Under the pieces are notes generated by a model, which saw nothing but the letters and a program-made list of their open reading frames with translations, was not told the origin of the DNA and did no database searches. This document shows positions 1 through 17,624 of a DNA stretch of 64,000 nucleotides, piece after piece. The stretch is from Chrysomallon squamiferum (lineage: Eukaryota; Mollusca; Gastropoda; Neomphalida; Peltospiridae), in assembly GCA_012295275.1 (NCBI GenBank), contig CM022666.1, positions 9,543,423 through 9,607,422 on the forward strand. The letters are read 5' to 3'. Position numbers and translations under genes: made by a program. The stretch's first letter is position 1. Every line of letters starts with the position of its first letter.

Positions 1-352
1 AATTATAAAATATAAAAGATGGATCGATATTTTCTGTATCTCTATAGGTTGTTTTCATTTGGGTTTTTAAATATATATTTAGTAGAAATAATAATTGTTT
101 AAGTATTAAGGTGTGTGAATGTGTTTGTTTCTGTGTGTTTGTTTGTCGATGTAGAAAATCCATATTAAAGATATATCATTACTGCTTGATGGGAGTAGTT
201 CATGCAACAGTGGATTTATCGCTATGCAAGAAAAATATGTTTAAAAATATTTCATATTAAAATATATTAATATATTCATCATTTATAACATTCCGCACCT
301 TTTTAAAATATGTATTTTTTTTTTAAGTATAATTAAATAAAATAAGTTCTAC
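1..352. other. AT-rich intronic sequence of the SLC16-like gene
   Basis: This stretch follows the donor site of the minus-strand transporter exon and is probably its first intron. It is AT-rich with short T runs. I see no second exon of the transporter and no other gene. Confidence 0.5.
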
Positions 353-587
353 CTCCAAAACAGAGCAATCCTAGCATGATGGAACCCATCCACGAAGCAA
401 GGAAATGGTTGATCTTGTACGAGTCTTCTAAACTCGTGCACATAATGCCATTAATAGATGTAAGACCGCCAATGAAAATATATGTAACAGTCGAACTGAC
501 AACAACAATCCATCCCCTTCCGCCTTCTCTATCAGACGACACTTGCCATTTCGGAAAGAACGCTTGACTACCTTCTCCGCTACCCAT
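353..587 (-). CDS. Monocarboxylate transporter (SLC16/MFS) first coding exon, partial
   Basis: Only the first coding exon lies in the window; the gene continues leftward. It encodes about 78 residues starting at an ATG at 587 and ends at a GT donor (352-351), leaving phase 1. The segment EGGRGWIVVVSS resembles the conserved DGGWGWVVV motif that opens TM1 of SLC16 proton-linked monocarboxylate carriers. The following hydrophobic stretch and ASWMGSIMLG match the TM1 loop and the start of TM2, where SLC16 members read SWIGSI. The N-terminal tail is short and hydrophilic, as expected for a cytosolic N-terminus. The family moves lactate, pyruvate or related acids across the plasma membrane, but the substrate cannot be read from one exon. 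The usual D of DGGWGW is E here and the first W is R, so a diverged or orphan member is possible. A pseudogene cannot be excluded. Confidence 0.68.
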
Positions 588-719
588 TGACTTTGGCTGA
601 GACGTGGGTGCATCTTCAGTTCATTTATAGTCTATATTTTAATTTGCATACGGAAACTGGACTCAGCTTGATGAGATATCTAGAAAAAAAACTCAAACGT
701 TCTCAAGGTCAAACTGTTG

Positions 720-1036
720 ACAACTGTATATATATATATATATATATAAAAATATACACATAAATATACACATACACACACACATTCATACATACATACA
801 TACACACACATACACGCATACCTATATATACATATGCATACATACATCCACATATTTAAATATATACAAACACACATACATATATATATACAAACACATA
901 CACACATACAACCATACACACATGCAGACACACACACATACATACATATACATATATATACACACATACATACATATACACACATACGTACATACACATA
1001 CACATGCAGACATACATACTTACATACATGTGTGTA

Positions 1037-1092
<56 letters not shown>

Positions 1093-1270
1093 TACAAATA
1101 CGATTTATTTATCATACTGTCGATATACATATATACACACACTCACTCACGTACATATATACATACACGCGTATATACACACACATACATACAAATAGAA
1201 AGATAGACACACGCAGATATATATACATATATATACACACACACAAATACACACAGCAATATACTCACAC
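720..1270. repeat. Complex CA/TA/GA microsatellite block
   Basis: Alternating (TA)n, (CA)n and (CATA)n tracts run through this block, with a pure (AG)n run at about 1041-1088. Long open frames on both strands here (Tyr/Val/Cys or Thr/His/Ile rich) are artefacts of the dinucleotide period and not genes. The block lies between the divergent transporter exon and the zinc-finger gene. Confidence 0.95.
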
Positions 1271-1623
1271 ATGCACATTCTTATATACTGTATTTATTTC
1301 AAAGTGACTATATTTGTTTCATATTAGTATAACAATGGCTGCACAAACAAATATTTAAAAATAAATTTGTAAACTTTTTGTAGCATGTTTTATTTCTTCA
1401 CGAAGTGTATTTAGTGTAAATATATAACACTAATCTAATTATAATTATTTTGTATAATTCCAAGCTACTGTTTTATTTATTTCTTCTTAAAGAGTATGTC
1501 TGTGTATTATTATTACTATTATTTCAAAAATTCCATAAGAGTTATGCAGAAATCAATTATAACTAAACGTATAGTCAAGTAATTTCTGTAAACTCTTAAA
1601 CTGACTGAATTTTTCTCGTTAAA

Positions 1624-1749
1624 ATGGCGAGAAGCGTGGTTAGTCCTACGTTTCTAATTTGTATACTTTCAGTAGCACCGGCAAGAGCCGGCTTTAACCA
1701 GAACAAAGGTGTCCTTCCAACACGCATTCGTGTCATGACATACGTATAG
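1624..1749 (+). CDS. Small 41-codon ORF with a signal-peptide-like start (doubtful)
   Basis: An ATG in a good context (A at -3, G at +4) opens a 41-residue frame ending in TAG. The N-terminus is MARSVV followed by the hydrophobic run FLICILSVAPARA, which resembles a secretory signal with a possible cleavage after ARA. The short remainder is basic. The segment lies in a less AT-rich patch upstream of the zinc-finger gene, so it may instead be part of that gene's 5' untranslated exon, where it would act as an upstream ORF. No family is recognised and the length is compatible with chance. Confidence 0.22.
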   Translation: MARSVVSPTFLICILSVAPARAGFNQNKGVLPTRIRVMTYV

Positions 1750-1872
1750 TTAAGTAGATACGGTAAAACGAGTAAAGATACATTTTGCTGAACTAACTTT
1801 TTCAGGTTTTGAAATATATTTGAGTTAGTGCGATGTGATATATTTTGTGTACGCGTGAAGATTTTTTAAAGA

Positions 1873-2076
1873 ATGCTATTATTATTATTACTATTATTAT
1901 TATTATTATTGTTATTATTGTTGTTGTTGTTGTTTTTCTTCTTCTTCTTGTTTAATTTATATATTTATTTATACTTATTGTATATCATTATATTTATCAT
2001 AACGTTAAAGAAATTGTATTCATTTAATTATTTTTTATTAATTATAATTATTAGATTCCAGAAGAAAAAACAGACA

Positions 2077-2124
<48 letters not shown>

Positions 2125-2160
2125 TTAAAGAAAAAGCAAAAAAAGCAAAACAAAAAAAAC
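1873..2160. repeat. (TTA)n and (AAT)n microsatellites with poly-A-rich DNA
   Basis: There is a (TTA/TTG)n run at about 1873-1935, an (AAT)n run at about 2078-2125 and an A-rich stretch to 2180. The 107-codon frame here is a repeat artefact of poly-Leu then poly-Asn. A plausible acceptor (tttccttag) follows at about 2257, just upstream of the zinc-finger start. Confidence 0.9.
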
Positions 2161-2317
2161 AAAAAAAAGCAAAACAAAGACAACGCCTTAATTTAAATTA
2201 TCTCCCTTAAAAGCACTCTTTAAGAAATATGAATTAAAATCGTCTTTATTTCCTTAGTGGAGAAAGTAAACAGAAAACTAATATAAATAGAAATTACGTT
2301 CAGAAAAGAATGTCAAA

Positions 2318-5029
2318 ATGATTCAGGAAACTGTTAATTCTATGGAATTATCACTGCCATTAAATTTTCTACGAAGCTATATCGCTTCTGTAGACCAGCG
2401 AGTTGGTGATGATATTGAAATCGACGAAACTTGGCAAATACATTTCAAAAGTAACTCCGAGTCCAACGGCAATGCCACCACAAGTACAGGAGTTTTGAAA
2501 ACATTTCCAAAAGACCTGGGCAGAGATGAAATATATATATTATTTGTGTTTGGTGAAATTAAACTTGGTATTATAAATAAGAAAGTATCTTGTAAAATAA
2601 CAAATATTGTAAAGATAAACAATGTGAAAGTGGAACCATCATTACCGTACGGTCAGAATTCAGTTTTAAAACTGACAGATACAAATCTGAACACAGAAAC
2701 AAACGCATTAAGTAGTAATGTCAGTGACAACGTGTCACCTATTTCTTTAGTGAAAAGAAGGCGAGGAAGACCTAGAAAAGAGGAACAAACTGAGACTAAG
2801 ATTAAAGTATCTGCTTGCACTGATAATATATCAGATGGTTATAACCTGCGGAAAGTAAGATATAAGTTACCACCATCAATTGTTCAACTTGAGACAGGAA
2901 GTGATAAAAATGATTTTGTTGATGCCATTGACACAGTTAAAATTGAAACTGACAAACATCAACAATTATCAACTGAATTTCAGATTGGTGAATTAAGTAA
3001 TATTTCAGGATTGGAACCTATAGTATCACAGTTTAATATTGAAAGTACAAACTATCCGGAAGGTGGTGAGGAAAATGTCCAAGTTGCCAGTCAAAAATCT
3101 GAAACAAAATCTTTACTAAACTTTAAAAACAAACAGAATTTAAAAGTGTTTGAGAAAAGAAAAACTGAAAGGAAACTAGAAAATCATCCAGCTCTAAAGC
3201 ACATCACTCCAACTGCTCGGAAGAAACGAACGCTGACACGAACTGCTGAATGTAAATACTGTAAACGATTGTTCTGCGACTACACTGGTGTAGATTTCCA
3301 TGTTAAAAAATATCACCAGCATGAAGATGACATTCAGGAATATCTGCTAGAATTAAAACCTCTCAAACAAATGATATGCAGTAGTTGTAATGAAGTTCTC
3401 ACTGACAGACTAGCACACAATGTCCACTTCAGTAATGTTCATGGAAAATCAGATACTGCAGTCTGCACATGTGCATCATGTGGAAAATCATTTAAAAATG
3501 TTTTTCGTCTTAAAATTCATGTTCGGCAGATTCATGAAAATAAAAAGACCTATCATTTGTGTCATCTTTGCCCATCAAAATTTCTCAATGCAGCTACTTT
3601 AAAACAGCACATTGAAGAGATACATGATCAAATTAGAAATGTTTCCTGTGAAATCTGTAACAAAATGTTTTACCGAGCTTCACAACTGAACCGTCACAAG
3701 AGAATTCACCAAGAAGACGAGGAAAAGTTTGTCTGCCAGGAATGTGGTCGTAAATTCCGATTTCGTCACAATCTTCAACGTCATGCAGACGTTATGCACA
3801 GACAGAAATCAACGCAAGAAAGTTTTCACTGCTCTTACTGCGGTCATGGTTTCAGACAAAAATCATCAATGGTAGCTCATGTCCGACTCACTCATTTCAG
3901 CATGCACACCTTTCTGTGTGACATTTGTAAAACATCATTTCAGCGTAGCAGACTTTTGACACAACACATGGCATCAGTTCATGGTGTCCACGATTTCCAA
4001 GTGAACAGATCAAGACGACTGAGCTACAAATATCACAGATCCCCTGAAGACTTGTATTACTGTCAGTTCTGCAGCAGCAGCTTCTACTACAAGGCAAAAC
4101 TTGTGGAGCACATGCATTCTGTACATGCCAATGCATTTCCACATGTCTGTAAAGAATGCAACCAAGGATTCCTTGAAAAATCATTTCTGACAAATCACAT
4201 CTCTAAAGCTCACAGCATGGATGTAGAAGAACTGCAGGATGAAAATGCAGATAGCAAGTCAACCGAAGATGTGATGAGACTCAAACAGCTACTCAAGTTA
4301 AATGAGAACACAGAACATCAACAGATGTCTGGTATGTCTTGTCCAGGAAAGAAGGAAACAAAAGGTAAAACATCAGTGATCGTTGAAGTAGCCAACAGCT
4401 CAAGAACAGTTCAGTATGTGATTGAAGGATCAGATGAAGTAGAGAGTGAACAGGCTGCACATTGCATGGTACAGGACATTACAAATCTGCTTCTTGCTGC
4501 TGAACACTCACTTCAGGATCTGACATCAGGTGAGCAGGGCCAATCAGTTCAGGACTTACAAATAGGTGAGCAGGACTTGTTAGTTCAGGACCTGGCACAA
4601 GCTGAGCAGGACCCGTCATTTTCAGACTTAAGATCAGCTGACCAAGAAAAATCACTACAACTGTTGACATTACCTGAACACAAACTTGAAGTCCTGTCAC
4701 ATGACAAGAAGCAGTCAGTTGAGGTGTTAACATCAAGTGAGCAGGAAATGATTCACCAGGATCTCTCACCAGGGGAGCAGGATCAGAATTACCCAGTTTT
4801 TATATCAACTGAGAAAAAAAAGACACTGGGCAGCACGTTGTGTGAGCAGGATTACAGAAAACACATTGTCAGATCCTGTAAGTTCAGTCACAGAGACCAG
4901 AATGTGATATCCTCTGAGCAGGATCAGGATAACAGTGATCAATCACCTGATGTGGTATCTGAAGAGATTGTAATAGCAAGTTCAGTGGTGGAAGTTGAAA
5001 CTGTAAATAACAACCACTGTAAATTATGA
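2318..5029 (+). CDS. C2H2 zinc-finger protein, ten fingers, AT-hook-like motif
   Basis: One uninterrupted 903-codon frame, probably a single coding exon with an upstream untranslated exon joined at the acceptor near 2257. The N-terminal 310 residues are acidic and low in complexity and contain an AT-hook-like core, RRRGRPRKE, at about residues 147-155. Ten C2H2 units follow from residue 312 to about 635 (CKYCKRLF, CSSC, CASCGKSF, CHLCPSKF, CEICNKMF, CQECGRKF, CSYCGHGF, CDICKTSF, CQFCSSSF, CKECNQGF), most ending in H-x3-5-H. Linkers are irregular rather than TGEKP, and His spacing is mostly H-x4-H. From about residue 730 to 880 there is a degenerate repeat with the core DL-x3-EQD. Zinc fingers plus an AT-hook imply a nuclear DNA-binding regulator; target and orthologue are unknown. 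No KRAB, BTB or SCAN domain is visible, although residues 1-110 could be an unrecognised N-terminal domain. Confidence 0.92.
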   Translation: MIQETVNSMELSLPLNFLRSYIASVDQRVGDDIEIDETWQIHFKSNSESNGNATTSTGVLKTFPKDLGRDEIYILFVFGEIKLGIINKKVSCKITNIVKINNVKVEPSLPYGQNSVLKLTDTNLNTETNALSSNVSDNVSPISLVKRRRGRPRKEEQTETKIKVSACTDNISDGYNLRKVRYKLPPSIVQLETGSDKNDFVDAIDTVKIETDKHQQLSTEFQIGELSNISGLEPIVSQFNIESTNYPEGGEENVQVASQKSETKSLLNFKNKQNLKVFEKRKTERKLENHPALKHITPTARKKRTLTRTAECKYCKRLFCDYTGVDFHVKKYHQHEDDIQEYLLELKPLKQMICSSCNEVLTDRLAHNVHFSNVHGKSDTAVCTCASCGKSFKNVFRLKIHVRQIHENKKTYHLCHLCPSKFLNAATLKQHIEEIHDQIRNVSCEICNKMFYRASQLNRHKRIHQEDEEKFVCQECGRKFRFRHNLQRHADVMHRQKSTQESFHCSYCGHGFRQKSSMVAHVRLTHFSMHTFLCDICKTSFQRSRLLTQHMASVHGVHDFQVNRSRRLSYKYHRSPEDLYYCQFCSSSFYYKAKLVEHMHSVHANAFPHVCKECNQGFLEKSFLTNHISKAHSMDVEELQDENADSKSTEDVMRLKQLLKLNENTEHQQMSGMSCPGKKETKGKTSVIVEVANSSRTVQYVIEGSDEVESEQAAHCMVQDITNLLLAAEHSLQDLTSGEQGQSVQDLQIGEQDLLVQDLAQAEQDPSFSDLRSADQEKSLQLLTLPEHKLEVLSHDKKQSVEVLTSSEQEMIHQDLSPGEQDQNYPVFISTEKKKTLGSTLCEQDYRKHIVRSCKFSHRDQNVISSEQDQDNSDQSPDVVSEEIVIASSVVEVETVNNNHCKL

Positions 5030-5921
5030 ACATTGTAAAGCTTTCTGTGAATTAGTTTCCTACAGAATTTTTTGTTAAACTTTCTTTGTTCTTCAGTTGT
5101 ACATGGTAGACACAGTGATGTACTAATGTGATCAGTTTGAATAATGCAATCTTTGAAAGGAAGACTCAAAAACAAACCACGCTCATTGTTCTTTTTTCTT
5201 TTCAATAATCATAATAATGATGATGATGATAATTAATAGTATTAAACTGTTTTCTTACATTGTCTAAATATATAAATGTTGTTATTTGTTAATTTTTTTG
5301 TTTAGTTTGTTTTTAGTGTTAGTTTTTTTTTTTTTTTTTTTTTTTGAACAAGGCACCATCTTATGAAGAATATAATTAGATTTACAACAATCTCCTGTTT
5401 ATATCTCATATTAATTTTCTGTGTTCAAGACAGTTATTTATTACAACTTTACACACACATATACACAAATACAAAAAAATAAAAGTTAGTATAATTGTTG
5501 TCAAGACTTTAATTAATTACACCTACATGTATTTAGAAACTGCTGCTGATGTTAAACTGCAAATCTTGATGCTGGTATCCATTAATTAATTACTTTATAA
5601 ACTGTTTTTTGTTTTTTTTATATATATATATTTTTTTTTTATTAATTTAATTTAGTTAGTTATTAATTTAAGTCTAGTTTGGACAGTTTTAACTTGACCC
5701 TAACATATTAATATTTTAATGTTCTTTGTTTAAACTAAAAGTGACCAGAGTTTATCAAAGCATTTTTAAAGGGTGTGTATATTGATGATGTGTAGGTGAA
5801 TGTTGTTATGAGCAAGTTCAAAACTGAGTGATGTGAAAGAAATTCATTTCTATTAAATAAATGATGTCTCTGTGTAGTGCACTTTTTAAAATCTATTATT
5901 GTTTTGTATATCTATATTTTA

Positions 5922-5964
<43 letters not shown>

Positions 5965-6470
5965 TGTATGTATTTATTTATTGTTATATTAAAATTTTTA
6001 CTAAAGAAGGCATAGCACCCACGCAAATGTACGTTTCTTGGTTCCGGAAACTAACGAACATTTAGAGTAGACAAACGAAATATCATAAAGTAGTCTTGCT
6101 TTCATTTTTACATTTGCGACAATTTGCTTTGCTCCAAATATTATTTATAATTTATCAGCGATACTATTTATACTTATGAGATAGCATTTTTACTTTAGTT
6201 CGTAATAATATTGTGATATATGAATAATATGATAAACAGGTTTGGCTTGTGAAATAGACAGGTAACTAAAGTTTCCTCGTATTAATATTATTGTTTGATG
6301 CGTAACGTTGAAGAAAACCGATGAGAAAACTTGGGATGCACGTGTATTTTACGACAATGGACACGTAAACTATAAACAAAACGTATTGGCTAGACGAGTA
6401 ATTGCAAATAAAGGTGACAGCTAAATGTCAGATTCTTACCCAACATATTTATTTATGTTGATAAAAATTG
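5030..6470. other. 3' untranslated region of the zinc-finger gene and intergenic DNA
   Basis: Candidate polyadenylation signals AATAAA lie at 5478-5483 and 5856-5861. A poly-T run (about 5326-5345) and an (ATTT)n tract (about 5935-5965) interrupt the sequence. No further gene is seen before the GPR180 start; the 62-codon frame at 5877 is simple-sequence noise. Confidence 0.6.
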
Positions 6471-6474
6471 AAGA

Positions 6475-11686
<5,212 letters not shown>

Positions 11687-11902
11687 CATACCTTGTCTAT
11701 AATAGTTACATCAGACAACAAGATTTCAGTCCTTGGAGTGGTCTTTATTATAATAGTTCAGTTTGTAATTATTTGTATACAAGATTTCACCTCCTTGGTC
11801 TGGTCTTTATTTATAAACTGTAAATACTGACATTTCAGTAAGACTGAAGTATCAGTGCTGGTTGTAATTTGATATTAACATTTTTAGTTAGGATTTTTTC
11901 AA

Positions 11903-11939
<37 letters not shown>

Positions 11940-14253
11940 TGTAATTAAGCTATTTGTACATACAGAAACTGAAGCTGCAGATATGTTTACTTTTTTAACA
12001 GTCTACATCAGTACTTTGGACCAACATTAATTTGTGGTCATTAAATTCCATATCATGTTTCAATAAAAATTAACAAAATGAAGGAAGATAGTCTCAGACA
12101 TGACCACTATTTGTTGAGTTTGCATAATTAATTTTTGATATATTTTTATTGAGATAAACAGTGTTTGTATACAAAGTTTTATATGAAGTAGATTATGTCA
12201 TGCTCAATTACACTAGATGTGGGGAAAGAAGCAAAGCTTTTAACATAAATAGTTGAAATTAAGAGAATGTTATTTTTATAATATTGTTATACATAAATCT
12301 CGGTATGTTATCATCATGACTGTGTGTAGAATTTGTATTTATTTTTGATCTATAATACTGTACAAAACAATGGAAACATAGTATGTCTCTGTGAATGACA
12401 GTAAGAAACAAACACAAAACTTTATCATAACTAATGTTAACATATCTATCTCAGTAAACCTAAAATAAATTTAAAAAATAAAAATTTATTATTCAAATTT
12501 TGATACATATTTATATATAAATTCTTACAGCATGATTCATATTCAATATTTTATTTTTTCAGGTCTGGAAAAGCTTTGAAATTTGACCTGTATTTTTAAA
12601 CATTTTTGAATTTTACATTTCAAGTAATAAAAAGTGTAATTTCTATTTTATATTTTGTTATAGTTTTATTTCTAGATAAAAAGAATATTTATTACAATCC
12701 ATCTTAAGTAAAAGCAAAGACATTATATTTCCATCACATTTTTTTTAAGAAAGAAAGATTTTATCCCAGTTGATGGTACCTCAGTTAGCAGTTTGTTAAT
12801 TTGGTCTAAAAATACACATTTTATTTTATGTTTTTAAAAGGCCTGCAATAATGTAGAATTTTGTGATCAACAAAAACTATCTGAAGAAAAATGCAAAATC
12901 TAGATGACTTTGTCAAAAAGAGAAACAAATGAACTTATTAACACTGGATATTAATATCATTATCAGTGACAGTTCATTTCATCGTTTGAATATTCTAATC
13001 CTTCTTGCTTCCTCATTCTATGCCTAACATCAAAACTTGAAATGTTTTGTTAACAGAATGTTGATAAAGGAATAAAAATGTTTCCCAGTGAATCAGATTT
13101 TTTTTTTTTATCATGTATCCATGCCAAATTTTTGTTGTTATTGTTACTGTATTATTATTACGAGATTTTTGTTGTTGCTATTATTATTATTATTATAACT
13201 TTTAACCAACTGGGATCCATTTTTTGTTTTTTCCTTCTTCATTTTTTTGTAATATAGATTAAATAATATTTAAAATTAAATGTGAGACAATGCTGGTCAT
13301 TTTGGGGGGTTTCAGTATCACTTGCAATTTATTTTACTGTTTTAACAACTTATGAGTTAACTAAAGACAAAATAATTAGAGAATATTTTGCACAAATATT
13401 TGATAGATCTGAGTGTGAGAATTTGTTAAATATGTAGCATGTTAGTTGAATTATAGAAAAAAATATATATAATCCATGGATTTGTTTAAAGTACATTAAT
13501 TTTCTTATGTGAAGAATTTGAATAAAATAATTGTGCCATTTTGCTGCTTATTTGGGTTTTAAATATTCTGATATATATTACAACAGTCTTTAATATTTGT
13601 ATCAAAACTGCTAATATACTTGTTGATTCTTTTAGTACATACAATAATGTGTTATTTAAATTTCTTTCCAAGAAATGTGTTGTTTTTCTGTGTTTTTTGT
13701 GTAGATTTCATTTTAACAAAAAAAATGAGATAATTATTATTTTTAAATTTCTTTATTATTATTAGAATTGTTTTGTTGGTTTTAGGATGTTTTTATGTTG
13801 GTTTTTCAATTTTTCTTAACATTAATTTGGAAAACTAGTATTTCAGAATAAGCATTTTTTTTTTAATTCACAAATATAATCTTACTGTTGATACTATCCA
13901 AATTTAGAGATCTGCAATGTTTCTAATACTGAATTTAGTTTTAGTTGTTCTGAAACTGTATTAAAACAAATTGTCAGTTTGTCAAAATATTCTGAGCAAT
14001 GGGTGTTATATTCAAATAAAAAACTTGTTCACAGGAATTATTTAAAACTAAAAAATACACGGTCCTGAAAAAAAAAAAGATTTAATAAAACTGAAGGATA
14101 CAACATGAATGATTTTAGAAGTCTAACATTATCCTCTGTCTCAATCGTAGTGATGTTTCCTATCATTGTCATCATCACTACCACCTCTTCAGCCATGTCT
14201 TTACTTTTCAACATCATCACCTCATCTGCTGTTGTCATGTTTTGAGTAACTAT
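11687..14253. other. Convergent 3' ends of GPR180 and RBMX2
   Basis: AT-rich, non-coding sequence containing a (TTA)n run at about 11907-11940. It holds the 3' untranslated regions of two genes facing each other. Frames of 60-75 codons at 13486-13765 and 14038-14238 are short, AT-driven and match nothing I recognise. Confidence 0.6.
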
Positions 14254-17200
14254 TCATCTTTTGTTTTTTATTTTCTTCTTCATGTCTCTCTCTTGGTCTG
14301 TCTTTCTCACCTTCACTTCGACTTTCTTTCTGTCATAGTTTTCAAAATCTTTTCTCTTCCTGTGTTCAGTTTTCACATCTTGTCTATGAATTTCACCATC
14401 AAAAGCCTTTTCATAACCCAAATCATACTTTTCATTTTTTATTTTAACACAATCTGTCAACAAACAAGTCTGGTTGTGGTTATATGATGATCCTGATTCT
14501 TCATCACTACTTCCCGAATCTCTTGATTTTTTCTTCTTTTTCTTCTCCTTCTTCTTCTTCTTACTTTTGTCTTTTTCTACAAATAAAATATTTGTTCTAC
14601 ATGATGGTAAATATAATCCAAATTAAAGTAAATTAATGATCATAGCATAATCAAAAGAAACAGTACATGATGATTTTAACAAAAAGCATTTAAAATTTTC
14701 AGATGACTATTTTGTTTCTTTTTAATGAATTCCCTGTAAAACAAATCCATTTTCTATATTTACAGATATTATGTTATTTGTAACTGATAGCAATCTGTGT
14801 TAAAATAAAACTGAAACTTTAGCGTAAAAAATTTGGAGAGATTCTAATTAGTTGCTATTTGTCTTTCTTACTTAAGTATTAATCAAGTCACATCATGCAT
14901 AAACCTGAGAAAGGCACCAGACTGCAAGAAAACATTTTTGATGATAATACATACACAAATGTGATTAAGAAATATTCTAATTAGCAAAAATTGATAAACA
15001 ATCTCTTTGAGATAAATCAGTTTGTGTCACTTCATGTATTAAGATGCATTTTAGCGATTTTGAATTATGCAAATAATTGTATTCCCTGTATGACATTCCT
15101 TTTATCACACAGCCTCAATAGTTTCTGTGATTACAAAGATATTGTTAATTCAAGATCTGTAATCGTGGAAAATGCAGAGGAAACCTGCCTAAATGTTTTA
15201 ATCTGGGTTCAATAAAATATTTCAAAGCCATCTTTAATATTATAAAGTTAAGACGTTTTGAGACAAGTATTTAAAAAGTCTTTTCAGTCAAAATATTCTC
15301 AGTGCATTATATTTTTCAGTAGTTGATAGTGTGATTTAATCCCTGCTTCAGTGTGAAAGTCACATATGTACTAACTTTTACATGTTTTAAATTAATGTTT
15401 ACATGAGTATCAAAAACACAGACACATACAAACACAGATACACATGTACATGATACATATGTGTATGCTTAGACACACACACACACACACACAGAGATGT
15501 AGATATATATATATATACACATACACAAACACACATAATTTTTATACGATTTTAAAAATACAACACCTTTTTTCACTTTGACTGTCTCTTCTGATTTAGC
15601 TTTGGTCTGAACTGCTGGTGCATATCCATCTTTACGAATCTGCTTTGTTATCTCATCATCATTCTCATGGTCCTTTGGCTTTTTGTAAGCTTCGACATGA
15701 TCTACTCGAATAGTTCGACCCAGCAGCTATAAAACACAGATAATAAATTTAAATAATTATATGTTACCCTAATACCAAGTTTTCCTGTATATTACTTGGA
15801 TACATACATTTATAAAGACACGCACATGCACACATGCACATACACACTCACATATATGCTTATTCATTCTTATACTTTCTCAATATATGCTCTCTCACAC
15901 TCAGTTTCAGATGTGGCTATTTTCAGGATCAATCATCATTATCTCGATCACCACTGGCTGTTTTTCATTCTGCCCAGAGACCATCATTAATATATTAGCT
16001 TTCCTGGCATAAGAAGGATCCATATTAAATACGATTATAAAAATTAGCCCACAGAATTTACACAACCAGATATTGTTTTCCTAATTTATATAGCAAAATA
16101 ATTTATACAGTATTGAAGTATTAATTGTTTTTATTAAATAAGATACTTATTCCTAACATCATAGAATTAGCCATCATTAAATGAGTTGTTATTAATATTT
16201 TTGCTATAAATACCATTTCATTATGAAAACTGTTTTCACAAACCTTTATGCTGTTTAAGTTGTCCACTGATAAAACTGTGCTTCTTTGATCCTCGTAACA
16301 CAAGAATGCATAGCCCTTTGACTTTCCTGTCTGTTTGTCTCGAATCAAATTGATGTTCACAATTTCACCAAATCTGAAATGACACATGCTAAAGAACATG
16401 AGTTTAAAGAAAAGTAATGACCCACTAGAAAAAACAACACATATATAGTACATTTAGAAATATCTGGGTGTGAACATTTTCAGGTATCACCATGTTTCTT
16501 CTACTGTTGTCAGAAAAATAAAGCTACCAATTAACCAAGCAATGAGTTAAAGATAAAAATATAACTTACTGTGAGAAGACAGCTAGAATATCCCCTTCAG
16601 TAAGATCATATGGCAAACCACCAATGAAAATCCAGGCACTGTCTTTATACTGGTCATGCCATGATTTCTTACCAACTGTGCCCAATTTTAGTTCTGTTTC
16701 ATTTAACTTCTGTATGTTTCTAACATTTCTGTTTAGTAAATAAAATTTCAAAAATATTATGATTATGAAAAGGTTCCATGCAATAACTATAGGAATCATA
16801 ATAATATATAAACTGCTAAATCTTAAGTCAATGAAAGATTACCATTTTGCACTAAATCAAGCTAATGTAACTACTAGATAACGAGAATTGAATATATATA
16901 TAATAAAGAAAATATATATATTTTGTTTTTTTTTTAGTATTACTATTAATTAATGATTACTTGTGCTCCAAATTCAATAAAATAACTATACAGTTCATCG
17001 ATCTAAATGCTGATCTAAACGGATATTATTATTATTATTATTTATTTATTTTTTATTTTTTAAATTATTTTATAATGAGGTAATGTTGAAATGGAGTTAT
17101 AATTCTTTAATTCAAAGAAATAAACATTAACAAAATTTTCCACATATAACAAAATAATCTGTTGGCTAAATAAACAGTGAAATAAAATTCTAAATCATAA

Positions 17201-17264
17201 ATGATAAAAATACAACAAGTGAAAACTGAAATATATAAATCAAAACTTACGTTAGCGGATTCAT
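14254..17264 (-). CDS. RBMX2: RBMX2 / Ist3 RES-complex RRM protein, five exons
   Basis: Minus-strand exons in order: 17264-17251, 16728-16570, 16373-16244, 15726-15567, 14576-14254. Phases agree at every join and give 261 residues ending in TGA. The start MNPLT matches the RBMX2 N-terminus. The single RRM spans about residues 36-112, with RNP2 IFIGGL (38-43) and RNP1 KGYAFLCY (77-84). Family-diagnostic stretches are SWHDQYKDSAWIF, PYDLTEGDI, EIVNINLIRDK and YEDQRSTVLSVDN. After the RRM, GRTIRVDHVEAYKKPK is kept, then a Lys-rich tail. In yeast and human this protein (Snu17/Ist3) sits with Bud13 and Pml1 in the RES complex of the activated spliceosome in the nucleus. The tail is shorter than the human one (about 320 aa). 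The tiny 14-nt first coding exon fixes the start. Confidence 0.95.
15415..15540. repeat. (CA)n microsatellite in RBMX2 intron 4
   Basis: Cytosine/adenine dinucleotide tract with a short (TA)n, in the intron between the last two RBMX2 exons. A second CA-rich tract lies at about 15800-15860 in intron 3. Confidence 0.85.
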
Positions 17265-17624
17265 GACAATGACATCTTTTTCGGACAATCAACAATGAAC
17301 CTAAAACTCTCAGCTGTTACGCGTCATTGACACACTTTCGTTAATGAAAATATTAACATATAAATAATTTTTAAAAAGAACGGTAAGAAATAAACGAATT
17401 GTATTAGTAATATTTTTCTATAAGATCTACATATATAATATTTTATTCAAACTGAACATTTTCGTTTTTGTTGTTGTTGTTGTTGCTGTTTTTTGTTTCA
17501 TGCTGGTAGCGAGTTAATAGTTAACATAAGAACAGTCTACGTATTCCGTTGTACTATTACGCCTTTTTTCAAAAAAACAACAACAGATACACGTTTGCAT
17601 CACGAAAGCGGTGTCAGAAGAACA
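17265..17624. other. RBMX2 upstream region
   Basis: This short stretch lies between the RBMX2 start and the first transposon boundary and presumably holds the RBMX2 promoter and 5' untranslated sequence. No core promoter element could be assigned with confidence. A (TTG)n run lies at 17467-17484. Confidence 0.4.

Noticed and set aside
680-1307. Open frames of up to 157 codons on both strands
   Set aside because: They follow CA, TA and GA dinucleotide repeats and encode only Tyr/Val/Cys or Thr/His/Ile/Arg-Glu runs.
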